Positions 16,940 to 24,575 of a stretch of 30,040 nucleotides of DNA are shown here, in pieces; the stretch's first letter is position 1; every line of letters begins with the position of its first letter. Under the pieces are notes generated by a model. The model had not been told where the DNA came from. It worked only from the letters and a program-made list of their open reading frames with translations, and searched no databases. The position numbers and the translations under genes were made by a program. Source of the stretch: B25-G16 sp964549945 (GTDB lineage: Bacteria; Desulfobacterota; DSM-4660; Desulfatiglandales; B25-G16); assembly GCA_964549945.1 (NCBI GenBank), contig CAZJXD010000060.1, positions 1 through 30,040 on the forward strand, given 5' to 3'.

Positions 16940-18457
16940 ATGGGCCTCTACGATTTCACCATTTACGATGTAATCAACCGGAATGCCAGGTGCTTTAACC
17001 AAAAGCCCGCGTGGTTGGAGGTAAGCGATGGCCGTGAGTTCACCTTTGGCCAGATCAAGGATAGGGTTGATCACCTGGCCAAGGGCCTCCAGGATGCGGG
17101 TTTGATAAAGGGCGATAGAATCGGCGTGATGGGTAAGAACAGCCTCGAGTACTTCCTCCTCTTTGGCGCGGCCTCCGCCCTGGGGCTGATTGTCCTTCCC
17201 ATTAACTGGCGTTTGTCGGCCGAAGAGGTAGGCAGCAACCTCGCCGATGGTGAACCACGGTTGATCTTCGCCGATCCCGAGTACCAGGAATTGATAGAGG
17301 GCCTCAAGGCTACGCTTGGCTCTGTAGAAGGGTACTATAATTTGGGCGGAGACGGGACTTTTCAGGGGTTGCACGAGTTGCTCGACAACAATGGTGATTT
17401 CAGCCACCTTGAGCTTTCCTCGGATGACGGTGCCGTCATAATCCACACCGCGGCCGTGGAGGGCAAACCCAGGGGAGCGCTCTTAAGCCATGGCAATATC
17501 CTTGCTGCAACAACGCAATTTAGCTATGTTTTTAGGATAACAAAGGAGGATGTTCACCTTAACCTGCTCCCGCTCTTCCATGTGGGCGGGCTCTTTATCG
17601 CCATGACCGCCTTTCATGCCGGTGCCTTGAACATCAATGTGAATAAGTTCGATGGGGACCAGGCCGTAAATCTCATTGAGGAAAAGAAGGTTACCATGTT
17701 ATTCGATTTCGCCCCGATACTCGCCACAATCCTCGACAGCCAGGAGAGGAGCGGCAGGGATATCAGCTCTCTTCGGGTGGTGGCCGGCCTCGATAGTCTA
17801 GAGACCATCGAGCGCTATCAAAAGGCGACGGGAGGCGAGTTTTTTGTAGTCTATGGTCAAACCGAGGTCTCCGCCCTGACGAACATCTCTCCTTACAACG
17901 AAAGGCCGGGCTCCGCGGGCAGGCCTCTGCCCCTCGCGGATGTGCGGCTCTTCGATGACTGCGACAGGGAGGTTGAAACCGGGGTGGTCGGTGAGATCGT
18001 GGTGAGGGGACCCATGGTCTTTAAAGGCTACTGGAACCTTCCAAAGGAAACCGAGTACACCTTCAGGGAAGGCTGGCACCATACGGGAGACCAGGGCCGT
18101 TTCGATGAAGACGGTTTCCTCTGGTATGCCGGAAGAAAGGCGGAGAAGGAGCTTATCAAGCCGGGAGGAGAGAACGTCTATCCCGCTGAGGTTGAAAAGG
18201 TGATCCTTCAGCACCCCGCTGTTGAGAGGACGGTTGTGTTCGGGGTTCCCGATCCCAAGTGGAAGGAGGGAATCAAGGCGGTGTGTCAGCTTAAGGAGGA
18301 CGAGAGGCTTGAGCCGCAGGAGCTCATCGATTTTGTGGGTGAGCGTATAGCCCGCTTCAAGAAACCTCAATACGTGGAGTTCGTGGACCAGCTGCCCCTT
18401 TTGCAAGATGGATCTCCGGATAGGGTCAAGGTTAAGGAGCTCTATGGTCAACAGTAG
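16940..18457 (+). CDS. AMP-dependent synthetase/ligase family protein with degenerate catalytic motifs
   Basis: A 505-residue member of the ANL superfamily of acyl-CoA ligases, medium length, with VYGQTEVSALTNISPYNERP, TGDQGRFDEDGFLWYAGR and IKPGGENVYPAEVEKVI all typical. Two core motifs are not. The usual P-loop TSGTTGxPKG reads HTAAVEGKPRGA (residues 169-180), and the C-terminal catalytic SGK motif reads DGSPDRVKVKELYG (Gly491-Ser492-Pro493 where Gly-Lys is expected). It may belong to a divergent subfamily that uses other lysines, or it may have lost adenylation. AGGAGG precedes the ATG, and it is flanked by terminators on both sides, so it is a single-gene unit close to the Liv cluster. 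Confidence 0.88.
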   Translation: MGLYDFTIYDVINRNARCFNQKPAWLEVSDGREFTFGQIKDRVDHLAKGLQDAGLIKGDRIGVMGKNSLEYFLLFGAASALGLIVLPINWRLSAEEVGSNLADGEPRLIFADPEYQELIEGLKATLGSVEGYYNLGGDGTFQGLHELLDNNGDFSHLELSSDDGAVIIHTAAVEGKPRGALLSHGNILAATTQFSYVFRITKEDVHLNLLPLFHVGGLFIAMTAFHAGALNINVNKFDGDQAVNLIEEKKVTMLFDFAPILATILDSQERSGRDISSLRVVAGLDSLETIERYQKATGGEFFVVYGQTEVSALTNISPYNERPGSAGRPLPLADVRLFDDCDREVETGVVGEIVVRGPMVFKGYWNLPKETEYTFREGWHHTGDQGRFDEDGFLWYAGRKAEKELIKPGGENVYPAEVEKVILQHPAVERTVVFGVPDPKWKEGIKAVCQLKEDERLEPQELIDFVGERIARFKKPQYVEFVDQLPLLQDGSPDRVKVKELYGQQ

Positions 18458-18480
18458 AGCACGCACCAAAGGAGATCGAT

Positions 18481-18516
18481 AAAGGCCCTGCAACCTGTAG
18501 GCAGGGCCTTTTATTT
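18481..18516 (+). terminator. Intrinsic terminator after the second AMP ligase
   Basis: AAAGGCCCTGC (18481-18491) pairs with GCAGGGCCTTT (18501-18511) around a 9-base loop, followed by a T-rich tail TTATTTCTTT. It lies 23 bases after the ligase stop and upstream of recO. Confidence 0.85.
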
Positions 18517-18588
18517 CTTTAACCGCAGACACACGCAGGCAAATAGTTGCGCTGAATGCATCGCTATTATGGGCAGGATAGAAGGATT

Positions 18589-19332
18589 ATGGAGCCGAGG
18601 AAGACAGAGGCAATTATCTTGAGGACAAGGGATTTCGGGGAGTCCGACTGCATCGTAAGTGCTTTTTCAACCCTCTGTGGGACCTTAAAGGGCATTGCCA
18701 AGGGGGCGAGGAGGAGCTCAAAGAGGTTTGTCAACTCCCTGAACATCTTCTCTTACGTCAATCTGGAGTTTCGAGAGAGGAGGAGCGGGGATCTGGTGTG
18801 GCTTGATTCGTGTGAATTGATCGATGGATTTCCCGGTATACGATCGGACTACACCCTGTTATCAAGGGCCAGCTATGTGGTTGAACTCACCGAGACGCTC
18901 TTTCCCCTCAATGTGCCGAGCCCCGAGATGTTTCAATTGTTGAAATGGGCGCTGGGTGCTATCTCCGATGGGAGAGATCTTAACAAGACCATGATTATCT
19001 TCCAGGCACTGGCCTTGAGGATAGGCGGCTTCAGCATCAATACCTTGAAATGCGGCATTTGCGGGAGGGCATATAAGGGGAAGGGGAGGGCGCTCTTTCA
19101 CCCACCCAGTGGTTCAATAGCCTGCATGGCCTGCGAGAGAGAAACAGCGCTCACTCTAGGAATGAGCCCCAGGGCGGTTCATGTTCTTACGCGGCTCCAG
19201 TCGCACGAGTTCTCACCGCCTGAGGCCTTTGAGTGTGATGAGGAGATGCTCACAGAGCTTAGCAAGGTCCTGGCAGCGCACATTGAGCATCGCATCGGGA
19301 AAAGGCTGCGATCAGCTCAATATCTTCCGTAA
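18589..19332 (+). CDS. recO: DNA repair protein RecO
   Basis: Recombination mediator that, with RecR, loads RecA on SSB-coated single-stranded DNA. The N-terminal OB-fold shows EAIILRTRDFGESDCIVSAF and the basic KGIAKGARRSSKRF segment. The C-terminal part carries CGICG ... ACMAC, the four-cysteine zinc site of many RecO proteins. I place the start at ATG 18589 (247 aa), preceded by AGAAGGA; an in-frame ATG at 18556 would add 11 unconserved residues. It is followed by glyQ-glyS, an order seen in several deltaproteobacterial genomes, but here a fold-back element sits between recO and glyQ. Confidence 0.93.
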   Translation: MEPRKTEAIILRTRDFGESDCIVSAFSTLCGTLKGIAKGARRSSKRFVNSLNIFSYVNLEFRERRSGDLVWLDSCELIDGFPGIRSDYTLLSRASYVVELTETLFPLNVPSPEMFQLLKWALGAISDGRDLNKTMIIFQALALRIGGFSINTLKCGICGRAYKGKGRALFHPPSGSIACMACERETALTLGMSPRAVHVLTRLQSHEFSPPEAFECDEEMLTELSKVLAAHIEHRIGKRLRSAQYLP

Positions 19333-19663
19333 TATTGACATCATATAGGGCAAGTGATATGTATCGCTCCTGAGAATCTAAATGTGAAAAAGAGCATGGA
19401 GATGTCTTTTTTTGCTTCATGCCCTTGAACAGGGGGCCTCAGCGTGCCCTGATAAATCGGGGCACACGCGCAACGCGGATTTGACTATGATACGACACGG
19501 CGGTGGGTGCCCCGATTTATTGGGGCCTGCCGATGCATTACTAATAGGGCATGAGACAAAAAAAGACATCTCCATGCTCAACAGTGACTTACTTTGATTA
19601 ATAACCCTGAGGTGAGGCGTCGGGGTCATTTGCTGAATTCTTCAATAACAAGATGGAGATCGC
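19333..19663. other. Gap between recO and glyQ, mostly filled by a fold-back element
   Basis: This 331-base gap holds fold-back copy 1 (19392-19579) plus about 60 bases on the left and 84 on the right with no recognisable gene. The glyQ ribosome site TGGAGATCGC is at its right end. Short open frames on both strands inside the element (about 60-70 codons) come from the repeat sequence and show no protein-like features. Confidence 0.7.
19392..19579. repeat. Fold-back element, copy 1 (complete)
   Basis: The 34-base outer arms (19392-19425 and 19546-19579; starting GAGCATGGAGATGTC and ending GACATCTCCATGCTC) pair at 32 of 34 positions. Inside, a second 20-base stem (19446-19465 with 19507-19526) pairs fully if two G-U wobbles are allowed. 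It leaves a 41-base apical loop containing GGATTTGACTATGATACGAC. The outer arms carry a T7 run on the left and an A7 run on the right. There is no transposase gene and no obvious target-site duplication. It begins 60 bases after the recO stop. It could be a structured RNA, a non-autonomous mobile element, or a processing/termination hairpin. Confidence 0.85.
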
Positions 19664-20533
19664 ATGACATTTCAGGAATTAATCATTGCCCTGGAGAGAT
19701 TCTGGGCGGACAGGGGATGCTTGATACAGCAGCCCTATGACCTTGAGGTTGGCGCAGGCACCTTTAATCCGGCCACCCTTTTAAGGACGTTGGGTCCCGA
19801 GCCTTGGTCCGTTGCGTATGTGGAGCCCTCAAGGAGGCCCACTGATGGCAGATACGGAGAGAATCCAAACCGATTGGGCCATTATTACCAGTACCAGGTG
19901 ATCATAAAACCCTCTCCCATCGATATCCAGGATATCTACCTCGAGAGCCTGAAGGCCCTGGGGATCGAGCCCCTTGATCACGATATCCGCTTCGTGGAGG
20001 ACGACTGGGAATCCCCCACCCTTGGTGCCTCGGGTCTCGGATGGGAGGTATGGCTTGATGGCATGGAGATCACCCAGTTTACCTACTTTCAGCTGGCAGG
20101 CGGTATCAGGTTAGACCCGATTTCAGTGGAGATAACCTACGGCCTGGAGAGAATAGCCATGTATCTACAGGAAAAGGAGAGCGTGTTCGATCTCCTGTGG
20201 AACGACAGGGTTACCTATGGCGATGTGCATAAAAAGGGGGAATTGGAGAACTCCGTGTATTGTTTCGAGGTTGCAGACGTGGAGATGCTCCTCAAGATGT
20301 TCGATATGTGCGAGGAGGAATCCAAGAGGGTTAGCGAGAGGGGGATAGTGCTCCCTGCCTATGATTATTGTCTCAAATGCTCCCATATCTTCAATATCCT
20401 CGAGGCGAGGGGCGCCATCAGCGTTACGGAAAGGACCTCGTTCATCGCGAGGATAAGGGAGCTGGCCAATCTAGTGGCGAGCAATTACCTCGCACAACGA
20501 GAAGAGCTGAACTATCCCCTGACGAAGAAATAA
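19664..20533 (+). CDS. glyQ: Glycyl-tRNA synthetase alpha subunit
   Basis: Catalytic subunit of the bacterial alpha2-beta2 glycyl-tRNA synthetase, which charges tRNA-Gly. The sequence is highly characteristic: FWADRGCLIQQPYDLEVGAG, NPATLLRTLGPEPW, AYVEPSRRPTDGRYGENPNR, HYYQYQVIIKPSP and MEITQFTYFQLAGG, all class II active-site regions. Length 289 is normal. The ATG at 19664 is preceded by TGGAGATCGC. It lies 55 bases upstream of glyS in the standard order; the two should be co-transcribed. Confidence 0.98.
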   Translation: MTFQELIIALERFWADRGCLIQQPYDLEVGAGTFNPATLLRTLGPEPWSVAYVEPSRRPTDGRYGENPNRLGHYYQYQVIIKPSPIDIQDIYLESLKALGIEPLDHDIRFVEDDWESPTLGASGLGWEVWLDGMEITQFTYFQLAGGIRLDPISVEITYGLERIAMYLQEKESVFDLLWNDRVTYGDVHKKGELENSVYCFEVADVEMLLKMFDMCEEESKRVSERGIVLPAYDYCLKCSHIFNILEARGAISVTERTSFIARIRELANLVASNYLAQREELNYPLTKK

Positions 20534-20588
20534 TGAACGGTACGATTTTAAATCAATTTAGATGGCTAGCAAAGGTATGTAGGAGACG

Positions 20589-22661
20589 ATGGGAGAATTG
20601 CTTTTAGAGATCGGAACGGAAGAGATCCCCGCGGATTATCTCGATAACGGCATACGAGAGCTTAAGCGGTTGGCGGAATCCTATCTGAGGGACTGTCGAA
20701 TCAAGGTGGAAGGAGGTCTTGTTTCTTGTGGCACCCTGCGAAGGCTGGTATTGGTAGACAGCGACATTGCCGAGAGCCAGGATGATGCGGTACAGGAGAT
20801 GACGGGCCCTCCCAAAAAGGTTGCCTTTGATGAAGGCGGTAATCCCACAAAGGCGGCCCTTGGCTTCGCGCAAAAGCAGGGGGTCTCTGTTGATGCCTTA
20901 GAACTCCTCGATACCCCAAAGGGCGAATATCTCTATGTAAGGCGTATGATGCCGGGCAGGCCAACGATCGAGCTGCTGTCGGAGATTTTCCCCCAGTTGA
21001 TCGCAAATATTCCCTGGCCGAAATCGATGCGTTGGGGGAGCGGTGAGTTCTCCTTTGTTCGACCTATACACTGGATACTTGCCCTCTTTGACGGAGATGT
21101 TATCCCTTTTGAGGTGGCTGGGGTGAGGAGTGGGGATCAGACCAGGGGCCACCGTTTTATGGCACCTCAGATCATGGAGGTACGAGACCTCCGGGATTAT
21201 CTCAAGAAAATGCGCGCAGGATCCGTGATACTTGACGCAGAGGAGAGAATGGGGGAGGTCAAGAAGGCCGTTGTCAAGGCCGCCCATACGGTATCGGGCG
21301 TACCGGAGGAAGACCCTGAATTGTTGGCAAAGGTGACGAATATGGTGGAGATCCCCTTCGCAACCTGCGGTGGCTTCGATGATGCCTACCTAAAGCTCCC
21401 CGAGCTCGTGCTCATCACAGCCATGAAAGAGCATCAGAGATATTTCTCTGTTCGGGACGCAGAAGGCCGCCTCATGCCGAACTTCATCGCCATCAACAAC
21501 ACGGTTCCCAAGGATGAGGCAGTGGTGAGAAGGGGCCACGAACGAGTCCTTCGGGCGAGGCTGGCCGATGCGGATTTCTTCTTTACCGAGGACAGGAAGC
21601 TGCCACTTAAGGAAAGATTGGATGATCTGAAGAAGGTTATCTATCAGACCGACTTGGGAACCTCCCATGCGAAGGTACAACGTTTCACTAGATTAGCAGA
21701 ATACCTCGCTGAACATATAGCACCTGAAAAGATTGATGATATCAGGCTTGCGGCGAGGCTATGCAAATGTGATCTTGTTACGGAGATGGTGATGGAGTTT
21801 CCCTCTCTCCAGGGCACCATTGGTGAGATCTATGCCAGGCTAGACGGTCATTCTGAGGAGATCTGCCTCGCCATATCCGATCATTACCTGCCGGTTCATG
21901 CCGACTCACCGCTCCCAAAATCCCTCGTAGGCTCGATTGTGGGCATGTCCGACCGGATTGATACCATTGTGGGATGCTTTGCCGTCGGGCTTGAGCCCTC
22001 AGGAACCGCCGACCCTTATGCGCTAAGAAGGCATGCCCTCGGTATCATCAGGATTATCAGAGACAAAAAGATACCCGTGTCTCTTCCGGATTTCGTCGAG
22101 AAATCCGCCGCCATCCTGGCTGAGACCATCTCGTTTGATAGAGCGGCAGTGAAAAACAAGGTCATAAATTTTATAAAGGATCGCTTTAAGAATTTATTAT
22201 TATCAACCGGAATCCCACAAGAATTTATAGAGGCAACCCTCTCGGTTGATTTCTCTTACCTTAATCTGGTTGAACATAGAATCGAAGCCCTCATGGCTTT
22301 TAGGGAATCCTCCGAGGATTTTGAGACCCTGGTGACCGCATTCAAGCGGATCTCGAATATTACAAAGGGGTTTGAGGGAGCCGGAATGGTGAATCCAGAG
22401 CTGTTCGAGCATGAAAGTGAAGGGGAATTATGGAATATGTTTCAGACAGCAAAGGATAGGGCACGGAGGCAGATCGGCGAGGGTGATTACCTCGATGCCC
22501 TCAATCTACTGGCGGGATTAAATGGGCCGGTGGATAGATTCTTCACGGAAGTGATGGTCATGGCAGAGGATAAGGATATAAGAGAAAATAGGCTCACCAT
22601 GTTATCCCGGCTCAAGGAGTTTTTCCTTCAGGTGGCCGATTTCTCGAAATTCGCCCTTTAG
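20589..22661 (+). CDS. glyS: Glycyl-tRNA synthetase beta subunit
   Basis: Large subunit of the alpha2-beta2 glycyl-tRNA synthetase, needed for tRNA recognition. It opens MGELLLEIGTEEIPADYL, the usual GlyS start, then shows GPPKKVAFDEGGNPTKAALG, KSMRWGSGEFSFVRPIHWI, MKEHQRYFSV and LRARLADADFFFTEDRK. The C-terminal region contains the anticodon-binding-like domain (AFKRISNI). Length 690 is typical. TAGGAGACG lies directly before the ATG. The downstream 280-base gap contains fold-back copy 2, and transcription converges there with mltA from the other strand. Confidence 0.98.
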   Translation: MGELLLEIGTEEIPADYLDNGIRELKRLAESYLRDCRIKVEGGLVSCGTLRRLVLVDSDIAESQDDAVQEMTGPPKKVAFDEGGNPTKAALGFAQKQGVSVDALELLDTPKGEYLYVRRMMPGRPTIELLSEIFPQLIANIPWPKSMRWGSGEFSFVRPIHWILALFDGDVIPFEVAGVRSGDQTRGHRFMAPQIMEVRDLRDYLKKMRAGSVILDAEERMGEVKKAVVKAAHTVSGVPEEDPELLAKVTNMVEIPFATCGGFDDAYLKLPELVLITAMKEHQRYFSVRDAEGRLMPNFIAINNTVPKDEAVVRRGHERVLRARLADADFFFTEDRKLPLKERLDDLKKVIYQTDLGTSHAKVQRFTRLAEYLAEHIAPEKIDDIRLAARLCKCDLVTEMVMEFPSLQGTIGEIYARLDGHSEEICLAISDHYLPVHADSPLPKSLVGSIVGMSDRIDTIVGCFAVGLEPSGTADPYALRRHALGIIRIIRDKKIPVSLPDFVEKSAAILAETISFDRAAVKNKVINFIKDRFKNLLLSTGIPQEFIEATLSVDFSYLNLVEHRIEALMAFRESSEDFETLVTAFKRISNITKGFEGAGMVNPELFEHESEGELWNMFQTAKDRARRQIGEGDYLDALNLLAGLNGPVDRFFTEVMVMAEDKDIRENRLTMLSRLKEFFLQVADFSKFAL

Positions 22662-22736
22662 CCGCGGGGGCTGCCTCATGCTTGGGTATCTGACTTCGAC
22701 ACTTCCCCTCTGGCTTATTCATGAAAGAAACTAAAT

Positions 22737-22923
22737 GAGTATGGAGGTGTCTTTTTTTGCTGCATGCCCTTGAACAGGGGGCCTCAGCGTGCCCCGTAAA
22801 TCGGGGCACACGCGCAACGCGGATTTGACTATGATACGACATGGCAGTCGGTGCCCCGATTTATCAGGGTCTGCCGGGGCATTCATTATAGGGCATGGGA
22901 CAAAAAAAAACACCTCCATACTC
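22737..22923. repeat. Fold-back element, copy 2 (complete)
   Basis: Same architecture as the copy at 19392: outer arms 22737-22770 and 22890-22923, inner stem 22791-22809 with 22851-22870, and again a 41-base apical loop (22810-22850) whose first 32 bases are identical to copy 1. At outer-arm positions 4 and 11 both arms changed together (C-G to T-A, and A-T to G-C), so pairing is kept. The inner stem is slightly worse than in copy 1 (one bulge, one mismatch). It begins 76 bases after the glyS stop and ends 19 bases before the mltA stop, in a convergent gap. Confidence 0.85.
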
Positions 22924-22941
22924 GCTACCATATCGAGTTTC

Positions 22942-24150
22942 TCAGGGGGAAGGGGATTTCTGCACCAAGAAATATATGTCGCCTCTATGCTTGAGTTGGC
23001 CAGCGGCTAGCTCCGCATAGGAATCGCTGCCCCAAAAAATATCGGCCCTTCCCGTGCTCTTTATTACCCCGCCGGTATCCTGATTCAAGAGGAATCGAGA
23101 AAATGGCTCCCACTCAACGATTTCCCCGTCTTCTCCCGCAACAGGTTTCTCGCAGCGAATGAATACAAGGGCTCCTTTCGGAAATAATCTATCATCAAGG
23201 GCCAGAGATCTCCCGGGCGTTAAAGGAACTCCGATATTACCTATGGGTCCCTCATTATCGAGCATTTGAAAGAACACATAGGATGGGTTGCTGCTCAATA
23301 TCTCCTCCTTGATGTCGGGGTGATCCCTGAGAAAGGATCTGATCGCCTGAAGGGATAGATCTTCATCCTGAATATACCCCTCATCTATCATGTACCTGCC
23401 AATGCTTCTATAGGGATGCCCATTCGCCGCGCTATACCCAACCCTTATCCTGTCTCCATTGGATAGACGAACAATGCCCGAGCCCTGAATCTGCAGTATG
23501 GCGAGATCGAGTGGATCCTTAAGCCAAGCGATCTCGAGATCCCTTCCCTCTAAGGCCTTTCCCCCGACTATCTCTTCCCTGGTGTAATAGGGGATAATAT
23601 TCTGACCATCTATCCTCGCCATAAGGCGCTCCCCGGAAAATTTCGGGCGAAAGAGCCCTAGATTGATCCTGACCAGGTCATCCGGCTTCTTGTAAATGGG
23701 ATACCTATACATGGAATCCGGAACGAGACTGCCATCAAGGATCGGCTCATAGTATCCCGTAAAGAGGACCTTTCCATCCCTCCAAGAGCCCGCTGCCTTG
23801 TAGAGCACGAATTGCTTTTTCAATTCGCGATTCAATCTCTTGATATCCGGGTTTTGTCGTATAATGCGTTGAAAGGTTCTCATGGATTTTTTGATATGAG
23901 AAACGGGAAAGATATCTGTTCCAAAGGTGAGATTCGCATCGTCATCGAGACTATCGTAGTATTGCAGGCTTCTGTCTATGGCCAGGGCCAGCGAATCGAT
24001 GTCCATATCGTCCTTGAATTCCGGCCAGAGATATCTCACCTTCTTGAGGGCCTTGGCGGGCTCTTTCACCTCCCTCTTGAAAAAGGGATAGCAGCTACAG
24101 ATGAGAAGGAAGACTAAGGCGAATATGGAATAACGGCGAACATTACGCAT
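22942..24150 (-). CDS. mltA: Membrane-bound lytic murein transglycosylase (MltA family lipoprotein)
   Basis: Cleaves peptidoglycan glycan strands to 1,6-anhydromuropeptides at the outer membrane. MltA-domain features include FTGYYEPILDGS, WLKDPLDLAILQIQGSGIVRL broken by short variable loops, VGYSAANGHPYRSIG and the C-terminal 3D-domain motif RADIFWGSDSYAELAAGQ with LKHRGDIYFLV, which contains the catalytic-type Asp. I choose ATG 24150 (402 aa) because it yields MRNVRRYSIFALVFLLICSC, a lipoprotein signal with a plausible lipobox ICSC (Cys20). An ATG at 24225 would put 25 polar residues before it but forms a TGATG junction with a short upstream frame. Neither start has a clear ribosome site. 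No gene partner is evident. Confidence 0.92.
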   Translation of the reverse strand: MRNVRRYSIFALVFLLICSCYPFFKREVKEPAKALKKVRYLWPEFKDDMDIDSLALAIDRSLQYYDSLDDDANLTFGTDIFPVSHIKKSMRTFQRIIRQNPDIKRLNRELKKQFVLYKAAGSWRDGKVLFTGYYEPILDGSLVPDSMYRYPIYKKPDDLVRINLGLFRPKFSGERLMARIDGQNIIPYYTREEIVGGKALEGRDLEIAWLKDPLDLAILQIQGSGIVRLSNGDRIRVGYSAANGHPYRSIGRYMIDEGYIQDEDLSLQAIRSFLRDHPDIKEEILSSNPSYVFFQMLDNEGPIGNIGVPLTPGRSLALDDRLFPKGALVFIRCEKPVAGEDGEIVEWEPFSRFLLNQDTGGVIKSTGRADIFWGSDSYAELAAGQLKHRGDIYFLVQKSPSP

Positions 24151-24575
24151 ACTATGGATTGTAGAGGTAAATTCCCCCTTAATACAAGGAAAAAATGAGG
24201 TTTTCAAAAAACGATTGCCGGGCATCAGACACTATGCGCCGGGTTCAAGAGAGGCTGGTATAGTCCTGATCTTTCAGGTATTGATATACCCTTTGAAATC
24301 GGATAGTATGTATCGCTAAACATGGTGTTTATCCAAGGAAAGATCTCCGCCAATATCACAGATGGACACAAACCATGTAGAAGATTTACCACAGTGACCG
24401 TGTGGGGCTGTTCCATGAAGGTATCGTTGGTTTCAAAAATTACTATTAATTCCAAGTAGTTAGTACATTGGTTCATTGTTCTAATCCAATTTGTTTCAGT
24501 GGCACGCCATTTGCTAATTACTAGTGCGTTTATTTTTATTCACATTGCTTATCAATCTATTTCTTAAGAAAGGTT
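24151..24575. other. Divergent intergenic region between mltA and lpxC
   Basis: About 425 bases, more AT-rich than the neighbouring genes, with no gene I can support firmly. It must hold the start signals for mltA (minus) and lpxC (plus). The lpxC ribosome site AAAGG lies just before its ATG. No convincing -35/-10 pair stood out; a loose candidate for lpxC is TTGCTA near 24513. A minus-strand 83-codon frame (24225-24476) occupies the middle. Confidence 0.5.
24225..24476 (-). CDS. Doubtful short hypothetical frame upstream of mltA
   Basis: An 83-codon ATG-started frame on the minus strand. The product is unrecognised, with a mildly hydrophobic middle (LLHGLCPSVILAEIFPWINT) and an end PERSGLYQPLLNPAHSV. 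Its TGA overlaps the ATG of the longer mltA start as TGATG, a typical coupling junction, which is the only positive evidence. There is no good ribosome site, and the base composition resembles intergenic DNA. It may be a gene remnant or chance. Confidence 0.2.
   Translation of the reverse strand: MNQCTNYLELIVIFETNDTFMEQPHTVTVVNLLHGLCPSVILAEIFPWINTMFSDTYYPISKGISIPERSGLYQPLLNPAHSV

Noticed and set aside
19412..19629. Short frames of 61-70 codons on both strands inside fold-back copy 1
   Set aside because: The frames arise from the repeat sequence itself. They exist on both strands, their ends differ between copies, and their products are not protein-like; the conserved signal is base pairing.
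19392..22923. Composite transposon with the fold-back copies as ends enclosing glyQ-glyS
   Set aside because: The enclosed genes are essential housekeeping genes in their usual order after recO, and no transposase or target duplication is seen.
22612..23010. Short frames on both strands in and around fold-back copy 2
   Set aside because: Same reason as copy 1; they run into glyS or mltA out of frame and lack ribosome sites.
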